A stretch of 64,000 bases of DNA from Albibacterium sp035514885 (GTDB lineage Bacteria; Bacteroidota; Bacteroidia; Sphingobacteriales; Sphingobacteriaceae), in assembly GCF_035514885.1 (NCBI RefSeq), contig NZ_DATJCH010000003.1, positions 77,362 to 141,361 of the forward strand. Reading direction: 5' to 3'. The position numbers and the translations under genes were made by a program. The notes below the pieces were generated by a model, which saw only the letters and a program-made list of their open reading frames with translations, was not told the origin of the DNA and made no database searches. This document shows positions 33,619 through 42,990 of the stretch, piece by piece. Numbering within the stretch: position 1 is the first letter of the stretch; each line of letters opens with the position of its first letter.

Positions 33619-34950
33619 ATGAAGAAGTATTTTAGTTTAATCATATTATTCCTCGTTGCGTTTAGCTATTCTGCAAAAAGTCAACAACTTGATAAGGTAG
33701 TTGCAGTAGTTGGCAATAGTATTATTTTAAAATCAGAAATTGAAAATCAATATATAGCTCAGGGAAGTCCGACGGATGTTTCTGCGAAATGTCTCATCTT
33801 ACATCAGCTCTTAACTCAAAAACTTCTTGCACAACAAGCAGCGATCGATTCAATCAGTGTTACTGAAGACGAAGTAGACGACAATATAAACAATCGTTTA
33901 CGGTATATGTCGAATCAAGCAGGTGGACAAGAAAAATTAGAAGAATTTCTAAACAGATCTTTACTTCAATATAAAGAGGAAATGCGTCCGACGATTCGTG
34001 AAATGCTGATTGCTAACAAAATGCAGCGATCTATCACTGAGGATGTTGATGTTACTCCGAACGAAGTTAAACGCTATTTTGAGAATATTCCTGCCGACAG
34101 CCTTCCAAACTTCAATACCGAGGTAGAGATTGGCGAAATTGTATTTCAGCCAAAGCTTACGGAAGCTGAGAAAAAACCTTTTTACGACCGGGCAGAACAA
34201 TTGCGCCAGGAAATAATTGGTGGTAAAGATTTCGCAACGATGGCACGCTTATATTCACAAGACCCGGGATCTGCTCCTGATGGTGGTGAAATGCCGTTTG
34301 CTGACCGTGACTCGTATGTGAAGGAATTTTCAGCGGTTGCCTTTAAGCTAAAGGCAGGTGAAATATCAAAAGTCTTTGAAACAGATTTCGGATATCACTT
34401 TCTTCAGGTGTTAGAACGCCGAGGAGAACAAGTAAGAGTTAGGCATATACTTTTCTCAATTATTCCAACCGAGGCTAGTTTAACACGTGCCAAGGAATTG
34501 GCGGATAGCGTATATACTGAGATAAATGCCAAGAGATTGGACTTCTATAATGCGGCTACTATTTATTCAGACGATAAAGAAACAAAGTATAATGGCGGAA
34601 TGATCCTTAATGCTCAGAATGTTCAAACAAGAACTACTTACATTCCGGTAGATCAACTTGATGCAGGTATATTTACTGCTATCGACACTTTACAGCCTGG
34701 CGAATATTCCAGACCAAGCCGCTTTACAGGTCCGGATGGTAAAAGTGCTTATCGTTTGGTTTATTTGAAATCACGTACCCCGCCTCACCAAGCAAGTTTT
34801 AACGATGACTTCGCCAAAATTAAAGAAGCTGCTTTAGAAGAGAAAATGAATAAAGTAGTATCAGAATGGTTTGATAAAAGAAAGAAATCAACCTACATCA
34901 GAATCGATCAAGAATATCAAGACTGTGATGTATTAAAGGTATGGTTATAG
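33619..34950 (+). CDS. SurA-like periplasmic peptidyl-prolyl isomerase
   Basis: A 443-aa chaperone/PPIase for outer-membrane proteins. A signal peptide (MKKYFSLIILFLVAFSYSA) is followed by the SurA N-terminal segment (DKVVAVVGNSIILKSEIENQ) and two parvulin (PpiC) domains: FATMARLYSQDPGSAPDGGEMPF with DFGYHFLQVLERRGEQ, then VRVRHILFSI...YNGGMI. The C-terminal helix would complete the chaperone cradle. It probably escorts unfolded porins and TonB-dependent receptors to the BAM complex. It is transcribed alone. A large hairpin begins at its last base and serves both flanking genes. Confidence 0.92.
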   Translation: MKKYFSLIILFLVAFSYSAKSQQLDKVVAVVGNSIILKSEIENQYIAQGSPTDVSAKCLILHQLLTQKLLAQQAAIDSISVTEDEVDDNINNRLRYMSNQAGGQEKLEEFLNRSLLQYKEEMRPTIREMLIANKMQRSITEDVDVTPNEVKRYFENIPADSLPNFNTEVEIGEIVFQPKLTEAEKKPFYDRAEQLRQEIIGGKDFATMARLYSQDPGSAPDGGEMPFADRDSYVKEFSAVAFKLKAGEISKVFETDFGYHFLQVLERRGEQVRVRHILFSIIPTEASLTRAKELADSVYTEINAKRLDFYNAATIYSDDKETKYNGGMILNAQNVQTRTTYIPVDQLDAGIFTAIDTLQPGEYSRPSRFTGPDGKSAYRLVYLKSRTPPHQASFNDDFAKIKEAALEEKMNKVVSEWFDKRKKSTYIRIDQEYQDCDVLKVWL

Positions 34951-34992
34951 TTATTTGAGAAATAGCTTTTGGCAAGCTATTTCTCAAATAAC
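34950..34992. terminator. Bidirectional terminator between the surA-like and NTF2-like genes
   Basis: A perfect 19-bp stem (34950-34968 with 34974-34992) around a TTGGC loop. The right arm contains the last codons and stop of the minus-strand gene. There is no long T run downstream, but the AT-rich stem base supplies U-rich tails both ways. Confidence 0.7.
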
Positions 34993-35840
34993 ATTTCTAC
35001 AATTACATTCCACTTAAAGTCATCATTTAATTCCCAAATGCGGATATAATAAAAATTTTCAACGCGATTGTTCTTGATAACTTTAGCACTGCCATAAGAG
35101 TAAGCTAATTCTCCACTATAAGACCTATCGACCTCAATATTTTCCGTCTTAATTTCAATTTTGTTTGTTTTTAGGAAATTAAAAATGTTCTCCTTTCCTA
35201 TTTGAGGCGCATAGCCTGCAAATAACATTCTTGCATTATCACCTAAAAACTCCTTGTATGCAACAGCATTATCAGCCATGAGAATCGTACCCATCAGACG
35301 GTCAGTACTGCGGACAATGTCCTCCCGTTGATCAAGTCTCACATCTGAGTGCTGCTTAAAATACTTTTCATTAGCAGGGTTAACAAACTTGATACTTTCC
35401 TCTTTAGAAGGATTAGGATGCTCAATCTCAGCCCTTAAAGCTATCTTCCATTTACCTCGTCTGTCTCTTTTCCATACGGTTAGATATTCTCCATATTTCT
35501 TTCCGAAACCTTCATTCTGCCAATTTATAGGACCGGTTGTAAAACCCCATTCATTACTCTTAGCAATCTTTGCCAATACAGGGTGCCAGCTTATAGAATC
35601 GGGGATATTGGGACGCGTTCTGAAATAATCAAAGGCAGGTTCAGGTGCCGGTTTAAAATAGATGGAATTTCTATCTAAGGAATTCCTAAGGCCTTCTAAA
35701 CTACCTTTATTAACGCTCAGCTCTGAATCATAGATATCGGCAGCCACAATTTGACCTACCATATTATTTGACTGAGCTACAACAAAATGGGGAAAAGCAA
35801 GAAACGATATTGGAATGATCCATTTAATGGCACAATGCAT
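34977..35840 (-). CDS. Secreted protein with NTF2/SnoaL-like (DUF4440-type) domains
   Basis: A 287-aa protein with a signal peptide (about residues 1-22, ending FVVAQ). Two similar halves can be seen: one ending WKRDRRGKWKIALRAE, and one beginning RSTDRLMGTILMADNAVAYKEFLGDNARM and ending IRIWELNDDFKWNVIVEML. Each has the pattern of the cone-shaped NTF2-like fold, in which a final strand with a W-K/W-N pair is typical of DUF4440 proteins. There is no recognisable catalytic set. The protein is presumably periplasmic; the function is unknown. The gene lies 18 bp downstream of cysS on the same strand. Confidence 0.65.
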   Translation of the reverse strand: MHCAIKWIIPISFLAFPHFVVAQSNNMVGQIVAADIYDSELSVNKGSLEGLRNSLDRNSIYFKPAPEPAFDYFRTRPNIPDSISWHPVLAKIAKSNEWGFTTGPINWQNEGFGKKYGEYLTVWKRDRRGKWKIALRAEIEHPNPSKEESIKFVNPANEKYFKQHSDVRLDQREDIVRSTDRLMGTILMADNAVAYKEFLGDNARMLFAGYAPQIGKENIFNFLKTNKIEIKTENIEVDRSYSGELAYSYGSAKVIKNNRVENFYYIRIWELNDDFKWNVIVEMLFEK

Positions 35841-35858
35841 ATGTTGAGTTTATGTTTT

Positions 35859-37325
35859 CTAATTTTTTAACCAGAGGGTTTGATGTTTATTATCCTTTAG
35901 CTGAATTCCAATTTTTTGCAAGCTGTCTCTGATCTTATCCGAACTTACATAGTCCTTGTTTGCTTTAGCTTCATTACGTAATTCAACAACGATATCCATT
36001 ACTTTCTCAAAATCCTCATCCGTCTTTAAGACATCGTCTTTTAAACCCAAAACATCATAAACAAACTGTTCCATTAGTGATTTCAATTGGTTTATTTGCT
36101 TTTGATTTAAAAATACCTTTTCATCGTAGGCGCCATTAATAATACGAACCCCTTCAAACAACTCGGCAATTAGAACCGGACTATTGAAGTCATCATTCAT
36201 AGCTGCATAACAACGATCTTCTAATTCCTGAATATTAATATCATTCTCACGATCGGATGGATTAAGGTCTTTTAGCAACACCATTGCATTAATCAATCTC
36301 TTAAATCCTTTTTCAGCAGCATCAAGGGCATCATTAGAAAAATCTAATGTGCTTCTATAATGGGCTTGCAACATAAAGAAACGGATAGACATCGGCGTAT
36401 AACCTTTCTTAAGTAATGGATGTTTACCTGTAAATAACTCATGAGGCAAGAAGCCATTACCTGCAGATTTAGACATACGGACGCCGTTTACTGTAAGCAT
36501 GTTGGTATGCATCCAATACTTTGCCGGATTGGTATGATTACACGCTTGCGATTGAGCGATCTCATTTGTATGATGCGTAGCAGCCAAGTCCAGGCCTCCA
36601 CCGTGAATGTCAAACTGAGCTCCTAAATACTTATTACTCATTGCAGAGCATTCAATATGCCATCCGGGAAAACCTACTCCCCATGGAGAAGGCCAACGCA
36701 TAATATGCTCAGGCTTTGCTTGGATCCATAACGCAAAATCTAAGCGGCCACGCTTTTCATCCTGACCACCAAGCTCTCTTGTGTTATTAAGCATATCCTC
36801 TAAATTCCTATTGGTTAATAGGGTATAGTTATTCTCTTTACTATATTTTTCAACATCGAAATAAACTGTCCCGTTAACGACATAGGCAAAGCCATTATCA
36901 ATGATTTCCTTGATCATTTCAATCTGTTCAGATATATGACCGGTTGCAGTAGGTTCAATTGAAGGAGGAAGCGTATTAAAAAGTGTTAGTACTTCATGAA
37001 AACCAATCGTATATTTTTGGACAATCTCCATTGGTTCCACCTGTTCTAAACGAGCTTTTTTAGAGAATTTATCATCTCCCTCATCCCTATCACCTTCTAA
37101 ATGTCCGGCATCGGTGATATTTCTCACATACCTTACCTTATAACCTAAATGAAGCAGATAACGGAATATTAAATCAAAAGAAACAAAAGTACGGCAGTTC
37201 CCCAAGTGGACATCACTATAAACGGTTGGACCGCACACATACATACCAACAAACGGGCTGTTTAAAGGCTCAAACTTCTCTTTATTTCGATTAACTGTAT
37301 TATAAACTACAAGTGAATCTTTCAT
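35859..37325 (-). CDS. cysS: Cysteinyl-tRNA synthetase
   Basis: Class I enzyme that charges tRNA-Cys. The HIGH motif appears as HLGN at 40-43 within CGPTVYSDVHLGN, with C31 as a zinc ligand; the zinc-binding GWHIECSAMS and HGGGLDLAATHHTNE segments and the KMSKS motif as RMSKSAGN are intact. The C-terminal DALR-type helical domain is complete. The 488 aa compare with 461 in E. coli. It is followed by the NTF2-like gene and preceded by the endonuclease/phosphatase-family gene 57 bp upstream. Confidence 0.98.
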   Translation of the reverse strand: MKDSLVVYNTVNRNKEKFEPLNSPFVGMYVCGPTVYSDVHLGNCRTFVSFDLIFRYLLHLGYKVRYVRNITDAGHLEGDRDEGDDKFSKKARLEQVEPMEIVQKYTIGFHEVLTLFNTLPPSIEPTATGHISEQIEMIKEIIDNGFAYVVNGTVYFDVEKYSKENNYTLLTNRNLEDMLNNTRELGGQDEKRGRLDFALWIQAKPEHIMRWPSPWGVGFPGWHIECSAMSNKYLGAQFDIHGGGLDLAATHHTNEIAQSQACNHTNPAKYWMHTNMLTVNGVRMSKSAGNGFLPHELFTGKHPLLKKGYTPMSIRFFMLQAHYRSTLDFSNDALDAAEKGFKRLINAMVLLKDLNPSDRENDINIQELEDRCYAAMNDDFNSPVLIAELFEGVRIINGAYDEKVFLNQKQINQLKSLMEQFVYDVLGLKDDVLKTDEDFEKVMDIVVELRNEAKANKDYVSSDKIRDSLQKIGIQLKDNKHQTLWLKN

Positions 37326-37382
37326 GCTGCGAATTTACTAAAGAGATTTGAGATTCTATTTTGGATTTGTGTAATTAATAGG

Positions 37383-38495
37383 CTATAAGTGTAAATCACT
37401 CCAAATAGGGTAATGATCAGAAAGCTTTTCAGAAATGATTTGAAAGTTTTGAATATCAAACTCTTTGCTAGCCAGAATATAATCAATCTGAAAATTAGGG
37501 AATGCGCCATTATAAGTTACTCCGAAGCCTCTCCCCTTTTCAACAAACGCATTCTGCATGTCTTGAGACAGCTTATTTACAGAGTATGAAAGTGGAGTGT
37601 CATTGAAGTCGCCGGCCACTATATAAGGTATTTTTGCATTTTTTGTATGAGAGTATAAAGAATCAATTTGCTTATTGCGTTTAATGTATGCTGACTTTAG
37701 TCGGCTTCCTATCCGTTTGGTTGATTTTACATCAACGTTTGCAATCGGAATATCATTCTTTATAAAATCGTAATCTTCTTGTTTAAAGCCTACCGATTGA
37801 AGATGGACATTATATATCCGGAAGTTTTTCCCCCGTTTATTAATATCGCTGTATACTATTTTATTTACAATACCTGTTTCAGTGTTAATATCCACATTGC
37901 CGGAGTCTGTGATGGGATATCTTGAAAAGATGGCTATTCCATAAGCATCATAATCGTTTCGGGCAGATGGAATAAAATAAGAGAAATTTAGTCCCAGCTC
38001 TTCCATATACCGTTTTCTCACGTTATTTACACCCTTGGTTCTTGAATAAAATTCTTGAATGCAGAGCACATCGGGAGATACCTTTTTAATCAGTTCTAAA
38101 ATTTCACCTTGATTTTTGGCGTCTTTTCCATTGTCATCATGAAACATTCTTACATTATAGCTCATTATCCGAACGGTACTGGTATCGCGTTCAGAACTAT
38201 CTATAACAACGGAGGAATTAAACCCAAAATTCTTTTGTATGGCTGTCCATCCTATTCCAATAGCAATTAATGAGATGAAAGCATATGAGAATTTTCTAAA
38301 CAGCCAAAACACAATAAACAATACATTGACAGCAAATAGAATCGGGTAAGCGATTCCTAAGAATGCTACGGGCCAGAATATCTGCGGTTTAACCAATGGA
38401 GCGAGATAGCTAAACAATAAAAGGATTACAGCTATACCATTAAGTACCAATATAATCTTACTTGTAAATCCCAATGGTTTTCTCCTGGACCGCAT
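37383..38495 (-). CDS. Membrane-anchored endonuclease/exonuclease/phosphatase family protein
   Basis: A 370-aa protein. The first roughly 90 residues hold three hydrophobic helices, then the EEP domain begins at RIMSYNVRMFHDD (catalytic Asn), followed by ILELIKKVSPDVLCIQEF (metal-binding Glu), IVAGDFNDTPLS (the Asp/Asn pair) and SDHYPIWSDLHL (catalytic Asp-His) at the C-terminus. The catalytic set is therefore complete. The active site probably faces the periplasm. Members cleave phosphodiesters in nucleic acids or lipids; the substrate is unknown. It lies 10 bp downstream of a rhomboid protease gene, an arrangement I consider common in Bacteroidota. Confidence 0.88.
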   Translation of the reverse strand: MRSRRKPLGFTSKIILVLNGIAVILLLFSYLAPLVKPQIFWPVAFLGIAYPILFAVNVLFIVFWLFRKFSYAFISLIAIGIGWTAIQKNFGFNSSVVIDSSERDTSTVRIMSYNVRMFHDDNGKDAKNQGEILELIKKVSPDVLCIQEFYSRTKGVNNVRKRYMEELGLNFSYFIPSARNDYDAYGIAIFSRYPITDSGNVDINTETGIVNKIVYSDINKRGKNFRIYNVHLQSVGFKQEDYDFIKNDIPIANVDVKSTKRIGSRLKSAYIKRNKQIDSLYSHTKNAKIPYIVAGDFNDTPLSYSVNKLSQDMQNAFVEKGRGFGVTYNGAFPNFQIDYILASKEFDIQNFQIISEKLSDHYPIWSDLHL

Positions 38496-38505
38496 CTCTA
38501 TCTTT

Positions 38506-39375
38506 CTAACTTTGATCTTGTTTACTTGCTTTAAACAGGGCGGCCTTTTCTTCTTTCGTTAAATTTTCATAACCTGATTGGGAGATCTTATCAAGAATGG
38601 TATCAATATATTCCTGGTTCGGAATATGACGGGATGACATTACAGGCTTCTCGTTTTTAACAACTTTTAACTTGGGCTTCTTTTTACTTTTAACAAAAAT
38701 CTTACTCCAGTCGTTTCCTTTTTGTAGCTGGCTAATATATAAATAACCAAAAAGTGCTCCGCCTAAATGTGAAAGGCTTCCACCAGGATTTGTGCCGGCT
38801 ATACCAATTAAATCTAAAATAATGAAAACGGCTGCTAAGTATTTTAATTTAACATTTCCAAAAAACAACATTCTTATTGCATAATCAGGCAATAAAGTTG
38901 CAGTTCCTACGACAATAGCACTCACCGCGGCTGATGAACCTAACAAAACGCTGATTTGTGCGTCACTCTTAAATACCGGAAGAAAGTTATACAATAAAAT
39001 AAATGTTATTCCACCCATTAAACCACCTGCTAAGTAGTTAAAGACAAATTGCCGTCTATTTAAAAAATCAAGAAATATTTGACCCAACCAGAAGAGCCAT
39101 AACATATTAAATAAAATATGGAAGAACTCTCGTTGCGTAAACATGTAGGTAACAATCGTCCAGGGTTTCATTGCAAAGGCTGCGAAACTTGCCGGCATCA
39201 TTAATTGATTTTGCAGAAACTCACTTACGAAACCTGCCTGCCCAAAAAGAAACTCTATTACATACAATAAGTTAAGCAATAAGAAAACGCCTACATTGAT
39301 TGCAATAAATTGATAAAGTGGATTTCCTGATTTGAACACTTTATACTTAAGATCACTTATAATTGAGCCTCTCAT
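38506..39375 (-). CDS. Rhomboid family intramembrane serine protease, GSSA variant
   Basis: A 289-aa six-helix membrane protein. The HILFN helix-2 motif is at 86-90, the nucleophile motif reads G146-S-S148-A (usual GxSG has Gly in the last place), and the catalytic histidine is H203 in LSHLGGALFG. Ser and His are both present, so activity is plausible, though the Gly-to-Ala change next to the nucleophile might matter. The cytoplasmic C-terminus is a basic tail of about 65 residues (KSKKKPKLKVVKNEKP). It is the second of two rhomboid genes in tandem and precedes the EEP-family gene. Substrates are unknown. Confidence 0.88.
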   Translation of the reverse strand: MRGSIISDLKYKVFKSGNPLYQFIAINVGVFLLLNLLYVIEFLFGQAGFVSEFLQNQLMMPASFAAFAMKPWTIVTYMFTQREFFHILFNMLWLFWLGQIFLDFLNRRQFVFNYLAGGLMGGITFILLYNFLPVFKSDAQISVLLGSSAAVSAIVVGTATLLPDYAIRMLFFGNVKLKYLAAVFIILDLIGIAGTNPGGSLSHLGGALFGYLYISQLQKGNDWSKIFVKSKKKPKLKVVKNEKPVMSSRHIPNQEYIDTILDKISQSGYENLTKEEKAALFKASKQDQS

Positions 39376-39442
39376 TAAAATTTCTATTTATAGTTTGAAA
39401 TTACAAATCGTTTGGGCAAAATACAAATAAAGTAATCGTCCT

Positions 39443-40159
39443 TTACCAAGGTTCGGGCCTCCCAATTCGCCATATTTTTAAAAGTATGAATCCAAATAAA
39501 GCTCCTCCTAAATGGGCGAAATGGGCAACCGAGTCACCTGCAAAACGAGAGAAACCTAAAAATAATTCAATTAATATGTAAACTGGAATAAAGTACTTTG
39601 CCTTTACAGGTACTGGGATAAACATCAAATAGAGTGAAGTGTTTGGAAAAAGATATCCAAAAGCTACTAATACTCCAAATATTGCTCCCGAGGCACCAAC
39701 CATGGGTGTATTATAAGTTACAGCCAACGAGCGAAGACCATCTTCGGTTAGTCCTGGAAAGTTGCTGGAGATCATTCCTGTTGACCGGTCGAATTCGAAA
39801 AGATCTTTTGCAAAAGGTGTTCCTACTAATTGATATATTTCAATTCCCTGAACAAAAAACTGCAATGCCAGAGCTCCAAGTCCGGTAATTAAATAGAAGT
39901 TGATAAACTTTTTTGGTCCGAGAATTCGCTCAATAACAGGCCCGAACATAAACAACGCAAACATGTTAAAAAAGATATGTGCAAAACCTCCATGCATAAA
40001 CATATAGGTTATCACTTGCCAGCTATGGAACATAACCGAATCCGGATAATAAACTCCAAATAGCATATTGGCTTGTGTGAAAATCATTGAGCCAACAAAT
40101 CCGATAATATTAAATATTAACAGATTCTTAACTACTGGGGTCATTAGGTTTGTAAACAT
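39443..40159 (-). CDS. Rhomboid family intramembrane serine protease
   Basis: A 238-aa membrane protein with six hydrophobic helices. HIFFN lies at 61-65, the nucleophile is S157 in GASGA, and the catalytic histidine is H216 in HFAHLGGALFG, so the Ser-His dyad is canonical. Rhomboids cut transmembrane segments of other proteins; no substrate is known here. It lies 8 bp downstream of mutL and 67 bp upstream of the second rhomboid gene. Confidence 0.93.
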   Translation of the reverse strand: MFTNLMTPVVKNLLIFNIIGFVGSMIFTQANMLFGVYYPDSVMFHSWQVITYMFMHGGFAHIFFNMFALFMFGPVIERILGPKKFINFYLITGLGALALQFFVQGIEIYQLVGTPFAKDLFEFDRSTGMISSNFPGLTEDGLRSLAVTYNTPMVGASGAIFGVLVAFGYLFPNTSLYLMFIPVPVKAKYFIPVYILIELFLGFSRFAGDSVAHFAHLGGALFGFILLKIWRIGRPEPW

Positions 40160-40167
40160 TTCAATGT

Positions 40168-42012
40168 CTAATTTAATTTTCCAAACTTTTCAAATAGTTC
40201 TTTGAGCGTAAAGGTAATAATTATAGGTTTACCACTTAAAGAAACATTGGGACTTTCACAAGCAAACAATTGATCCATCAAGTCTCCCATTGCTTCTTTA
40301 CTAAGCGAGGTGCCACTTTTGATTGCTGCATTTCTAGCCAAACTACGCGCCAAGCTTTCACGTTTAGAAAGACGATCAACAGCTTGATAATTTTTATAGG
40401 TTTCTAACAGCTTTTCAATCACCTGTGTTTCGCTTAAACCAGGTCCGATATCTGCAGGAATACCTTCAATAATCAACGATGTTTTACCAAAAGGCCGAAC
40501 CTGGAACCCTAAGATTTCAATTTGAGGTAACAAATCTTGTATTAATTCAAAATCTGACGTACTTAACGTTACAGTTTGAGGAAACAAGCTTTGTTGGCTT
40601 GCGCCTTTGCGATTTTCAAGCTGTTGAATAAATCGCTCATAAAGTACTCTTTCATGAGCAGATTGCTGCTCAACAACAATAAAACCGGATTTTATTTGTG
40701 AAATGATTAAACAGTTATGCAACTGAAATATTTGCTTTTCGGAAGAAAAAGTGTTCTTTATATTTTCCTCATTATGTAAATGAAGTTGGCTTACTTCAGC
40801 TTTTTCAGATATCTCATATAAAGTTTCCCAATTATTGTTCATTGGATTTTTAAAAGATGGCTTTCCTTCTGAGCTACTTGTTCCCTGTTTGGTTTTTCCT
40901 CCATCAAAAGGATTAAATTTAGGGTTGAAATTAATTGAAGGTGCCACGATCTCATTCATGGGCTTTGGACTTATCATTTGATTAAAGCCCGTTTCTTGAT
41001 TAAAATCCAATGAAGGAGTAATATTATATTTACCTAAGGATCGCTTTACTGCCGAACGCACAATTGCATAAATAGACCGATCGTCCTGATATTTTATTTC
41101 TGTCTTTGTAGGGTGAACGTTGATATCTATTTTAGAAGGATCGATATCAATAAACAGAACATACAATGGATAGCTGTCTGCTGACAGCAATTCACTATAA
41201 GCTCCCATCACGGCATGATTAAGGTAAGGGTCTTTAATAAATCGTTTATTAACGAAGAAATATTGCTCTCCACGTGTTTTCTTCGCAAACTCGGGTTTTC
41301 CTACAAAACCTTTTAAATTGATGATGGAGGTTTCTTCTTCTACGGGTACTAAGCGTTGGTTATAACTGTTACCAAATACATGAATAATCCGTTGCTTTAA
41401 GCCCGATGCAGGTAAGTGAAACAATTCATTTTCATCATGATGAAGACTGAAGAAAATGCTGGGATTAGCTAATGCCAGGCGTTGAAACTCATCAACAATA
41501 TGTTTTAATTCTACTGAATTACTTTTAAGAAAATTCCTTCTTGCCGGAATATTATAAAATAGATTCTTTATTCTAATACTTGTTCCGGCAGCAGCAGCAG
41601 TGGGCTCTTGGTTAACAACCTTGGAACCTTCTACTTGAATGCAGGTGCCAAGCTCATCTTCATGCCTTCTCGTTTTTAACTCTACTTGGGCAATTGCGGC
41701 AATTGAAGCCATGGCTTCACCCCGGAAGCCCATTGTTCGAATAGCAAAAAGATCTTCGGCTAACTTTATCTTAGAGGTAGCATGGCGTTCAAAACAAAGT
41801 CGCGCATCGGTTACACTCATCCCACAGCCATTATCGATTACTTGGATTAATGACTTTCCGGCATCTTTAATTATTAATTGGATCTTGTCTGCTCCTGCAT
41901 CAATAGAATTCTCCAATAATTCCTTCACTGCAGAAGCTGGTCTCTGTACTACTTCTCCTGCAGCTATCTGGTTTGCCACTGAATCAGGTAGCAGGCTTAT
42001 TATATCAGACAT
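40168..42012 (-). CDS. mutL: DNA mismatch repair protein MutL
   Basis: MutL couples MutS mismatch recognition to strand removal. The N-terminal GHKL ATPase is intact: ELLENSIDAGAD (31-42), DNGCGM (60-65), TMGFRGEAMASIA (93-105) and NVHPTKTE. A low-complexity linker covers about 335-425. In the C-terminal domain the usual endonuclease motif DQHAAHE reads EQQSAHE (448-454), and the final CPHGRP-type motif reads SLSGKP (591-596), so the nicking metal site looks degenerate. The 614 aa are typical. It starts 6 bp after the miaA stop and is followed by the rhomboid genes. Confidence 0.96.
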   Translation of the reverse strand: MSDIISLLPDSVANQIAAGEVVQRPASAVKELLENSIDAGADKIQLIIKDAGKSLIQVIDNGCGMSVTDARLCFERHATSKIKLAEDLFAIRTMGFRGEAMASIAAIAQVELKTRRHEDELGTCIQVEGSKVVNQEPTAAAAGTSIRIKNLFYNIPARRNFLKSNSVELKHIVDEFQRLALANPSIFFSLHHDENELFHLPASGLKQRIIHVFGNSYNQRLVPVEEETSIINLKGFVGKPEFAKKTRGEQYFFVNKRFIKDPYLNHAVMGAYSELLSADSYPLYVLFIDIDPSKIDINVHPTKTEIKYQDDRSIYAIVRSAVKRSLGKYNITPSLDFNQETGFNQMISPKPMNEIVAPSINFNPKFNPFDGGKTKQGTSSSEGKPSFKNPMNNNWETLYEISEKAEVSQLHLHNEENIKNTFSSEKQIFQLHNCLIISQIKSGFIVVEQQSAHERVLYERFIQQLENRKGASQQSLFPQTVTLSTSDFELIQDLLPQIEILGFQVRPFGKTSLIIEGIPADIGPGLSETQVIEKLLETYKNYQAVDRLSKRESLARSLARNAAIKSGTSLSKEAMGDLMDQLFACESPNVSLSGKPIIITFTLKELFEKFGKLN

Positions 42013-42018
42013 ACGACG

Positions 42019-42924
42019 CTAAGGTACGAATTTGGTAATAAAATCTAACCGTTCAGTTAATGAGTTTTGATTTATCCAGTGAATTTCCAAGCCATCTTTT
42101 TCCATTTTTCGAAAGTAGGTCATCTGTCTCTTTGCAAATTGATGAATTGCTATCTCTAACTTAGAAAAACACTCTTCGAGTGAATAATCACCTTGAAGAT
42201 GCTGTGTGATTATTTTATATTCCAAACCATAAAAGATCAGCATATCTGCAGAAATACCTTTATCCAAAAGTTGCTGAACCTCTTCAATAAGACCTTTATC
42301 AAAACGTTCACGTAATCTTTTACTGATGTTTTGCCGTCGGGTATTTAAATCTAAATTTATTCCAAAAATAATGGGCTCTATCGATAGATTCGCCTCTTCG
42401 ATCAACTCGTTGTTTTCTAGCCACTTTGCAATTTCGATAGCTCTTATCAGACGTTTATGTGTACTCGTATCTGCATTAAAAGACTGAGCTTTTGGCAAGC
42501 CTTCAAACAGTTGTTTTAGTTCAGCATATTCTCTATGGATTAATGAATCACGCAATGCAAAATCTCTGGGTATATAAGTATGGGAAAAGTTCTGAAGAAC
42601 TGCTTGAATATAAAGGCCAGTTCCACCACATAAAATAGGTATTCGGTTACGGCTCTTTATTTCACGAAGTACTCTGTTAAAATCTTTCTGAAATTGACCC
42701 ACCCCATATATTTCGCCCGCATCGAGGATATCTATTAAATGATAAGGAACATTGCTATATTCTTCTAAATCCTTACCTGTGCCAATATCCATACCACGAT
42801 AGACCTGACGAGAATCTGCACTAATAATCTCACCGTTCAGCTTTTTAGCCAAAGCAACAGCCAATGCCGTTTTACCGGAGGCTGTTGGGCCCAGTATACA
42901 TATTAAATCAAGTTTCTCTTCCAA
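42019..42924 (-). CDS. miaA: tRNA dimethylallyltransferase MiaA
   Basis: It prenylates A37 of tRNAs reading UNN codons, giving the i6A that MiaB (938-2365) methylthiolates. The P-loop GPTASGKT is at 12-19, followed by ISADSRQVYRGMDIGTGK, HLIDILDAGEIYGVGQFQKD and LCGGTGLYIQAVL, and the tRNA-binding end QFAKRQMTYFRKM. The 301 aa are normal. It lies 6 bp upstream of mutL on the same strand, matching the miaA-mutL neighbourhood seen in many bacteria. A hairpin upstream ends the preceding oxidoreductase transcript. Confidence 0.97.
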   Translation of the reverse strand: MEEKLDLICILGPTASGKTALAVALAKKLNGEIISADSRQVYRGMDIGTGKDLEEYSNVPYHLIDILDAGEIYGVGQFQKDFNRVLREIKSRNRIPILCGGTGLYIQAVLQNFSHTYIPRDFALRDSLIHREYAELKQLFEGLPKAQSFNADTSTHKRLIRAIEIAKWLENNELIEEANLSIEPIIFGINLDLNTRRQNISKRLRERFDKGLIEEVQQLLDKGISADMLIFYGLEYKIITQHLQGDYSLEECFSKLEIAIHQFAKRQMTYFRKMEKDGLEIHWINQNSLTERLDFITKFVP

Positions 42925-42940
42925 TCTGCTAAAATAATAT

Positions 42941-42968
42941 GAGCCTGGCAGATATCTCTACCAGGCTC
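42941..42968 (-). terminator. Hairpin between the oxidoreductase gene and miaA
   Basis: GAGCCTGG pairs with CCAGGCTC, then one mismatch and three more base pairs around a TATC loop. It is followed on the minus strand by a moderately T-rich tail, so probably a terminator for the oxidoreductase gene. Confidence 0.7.
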
Positions 42969-42990
42969 CCAATTAAATTGAATCAGCTAA

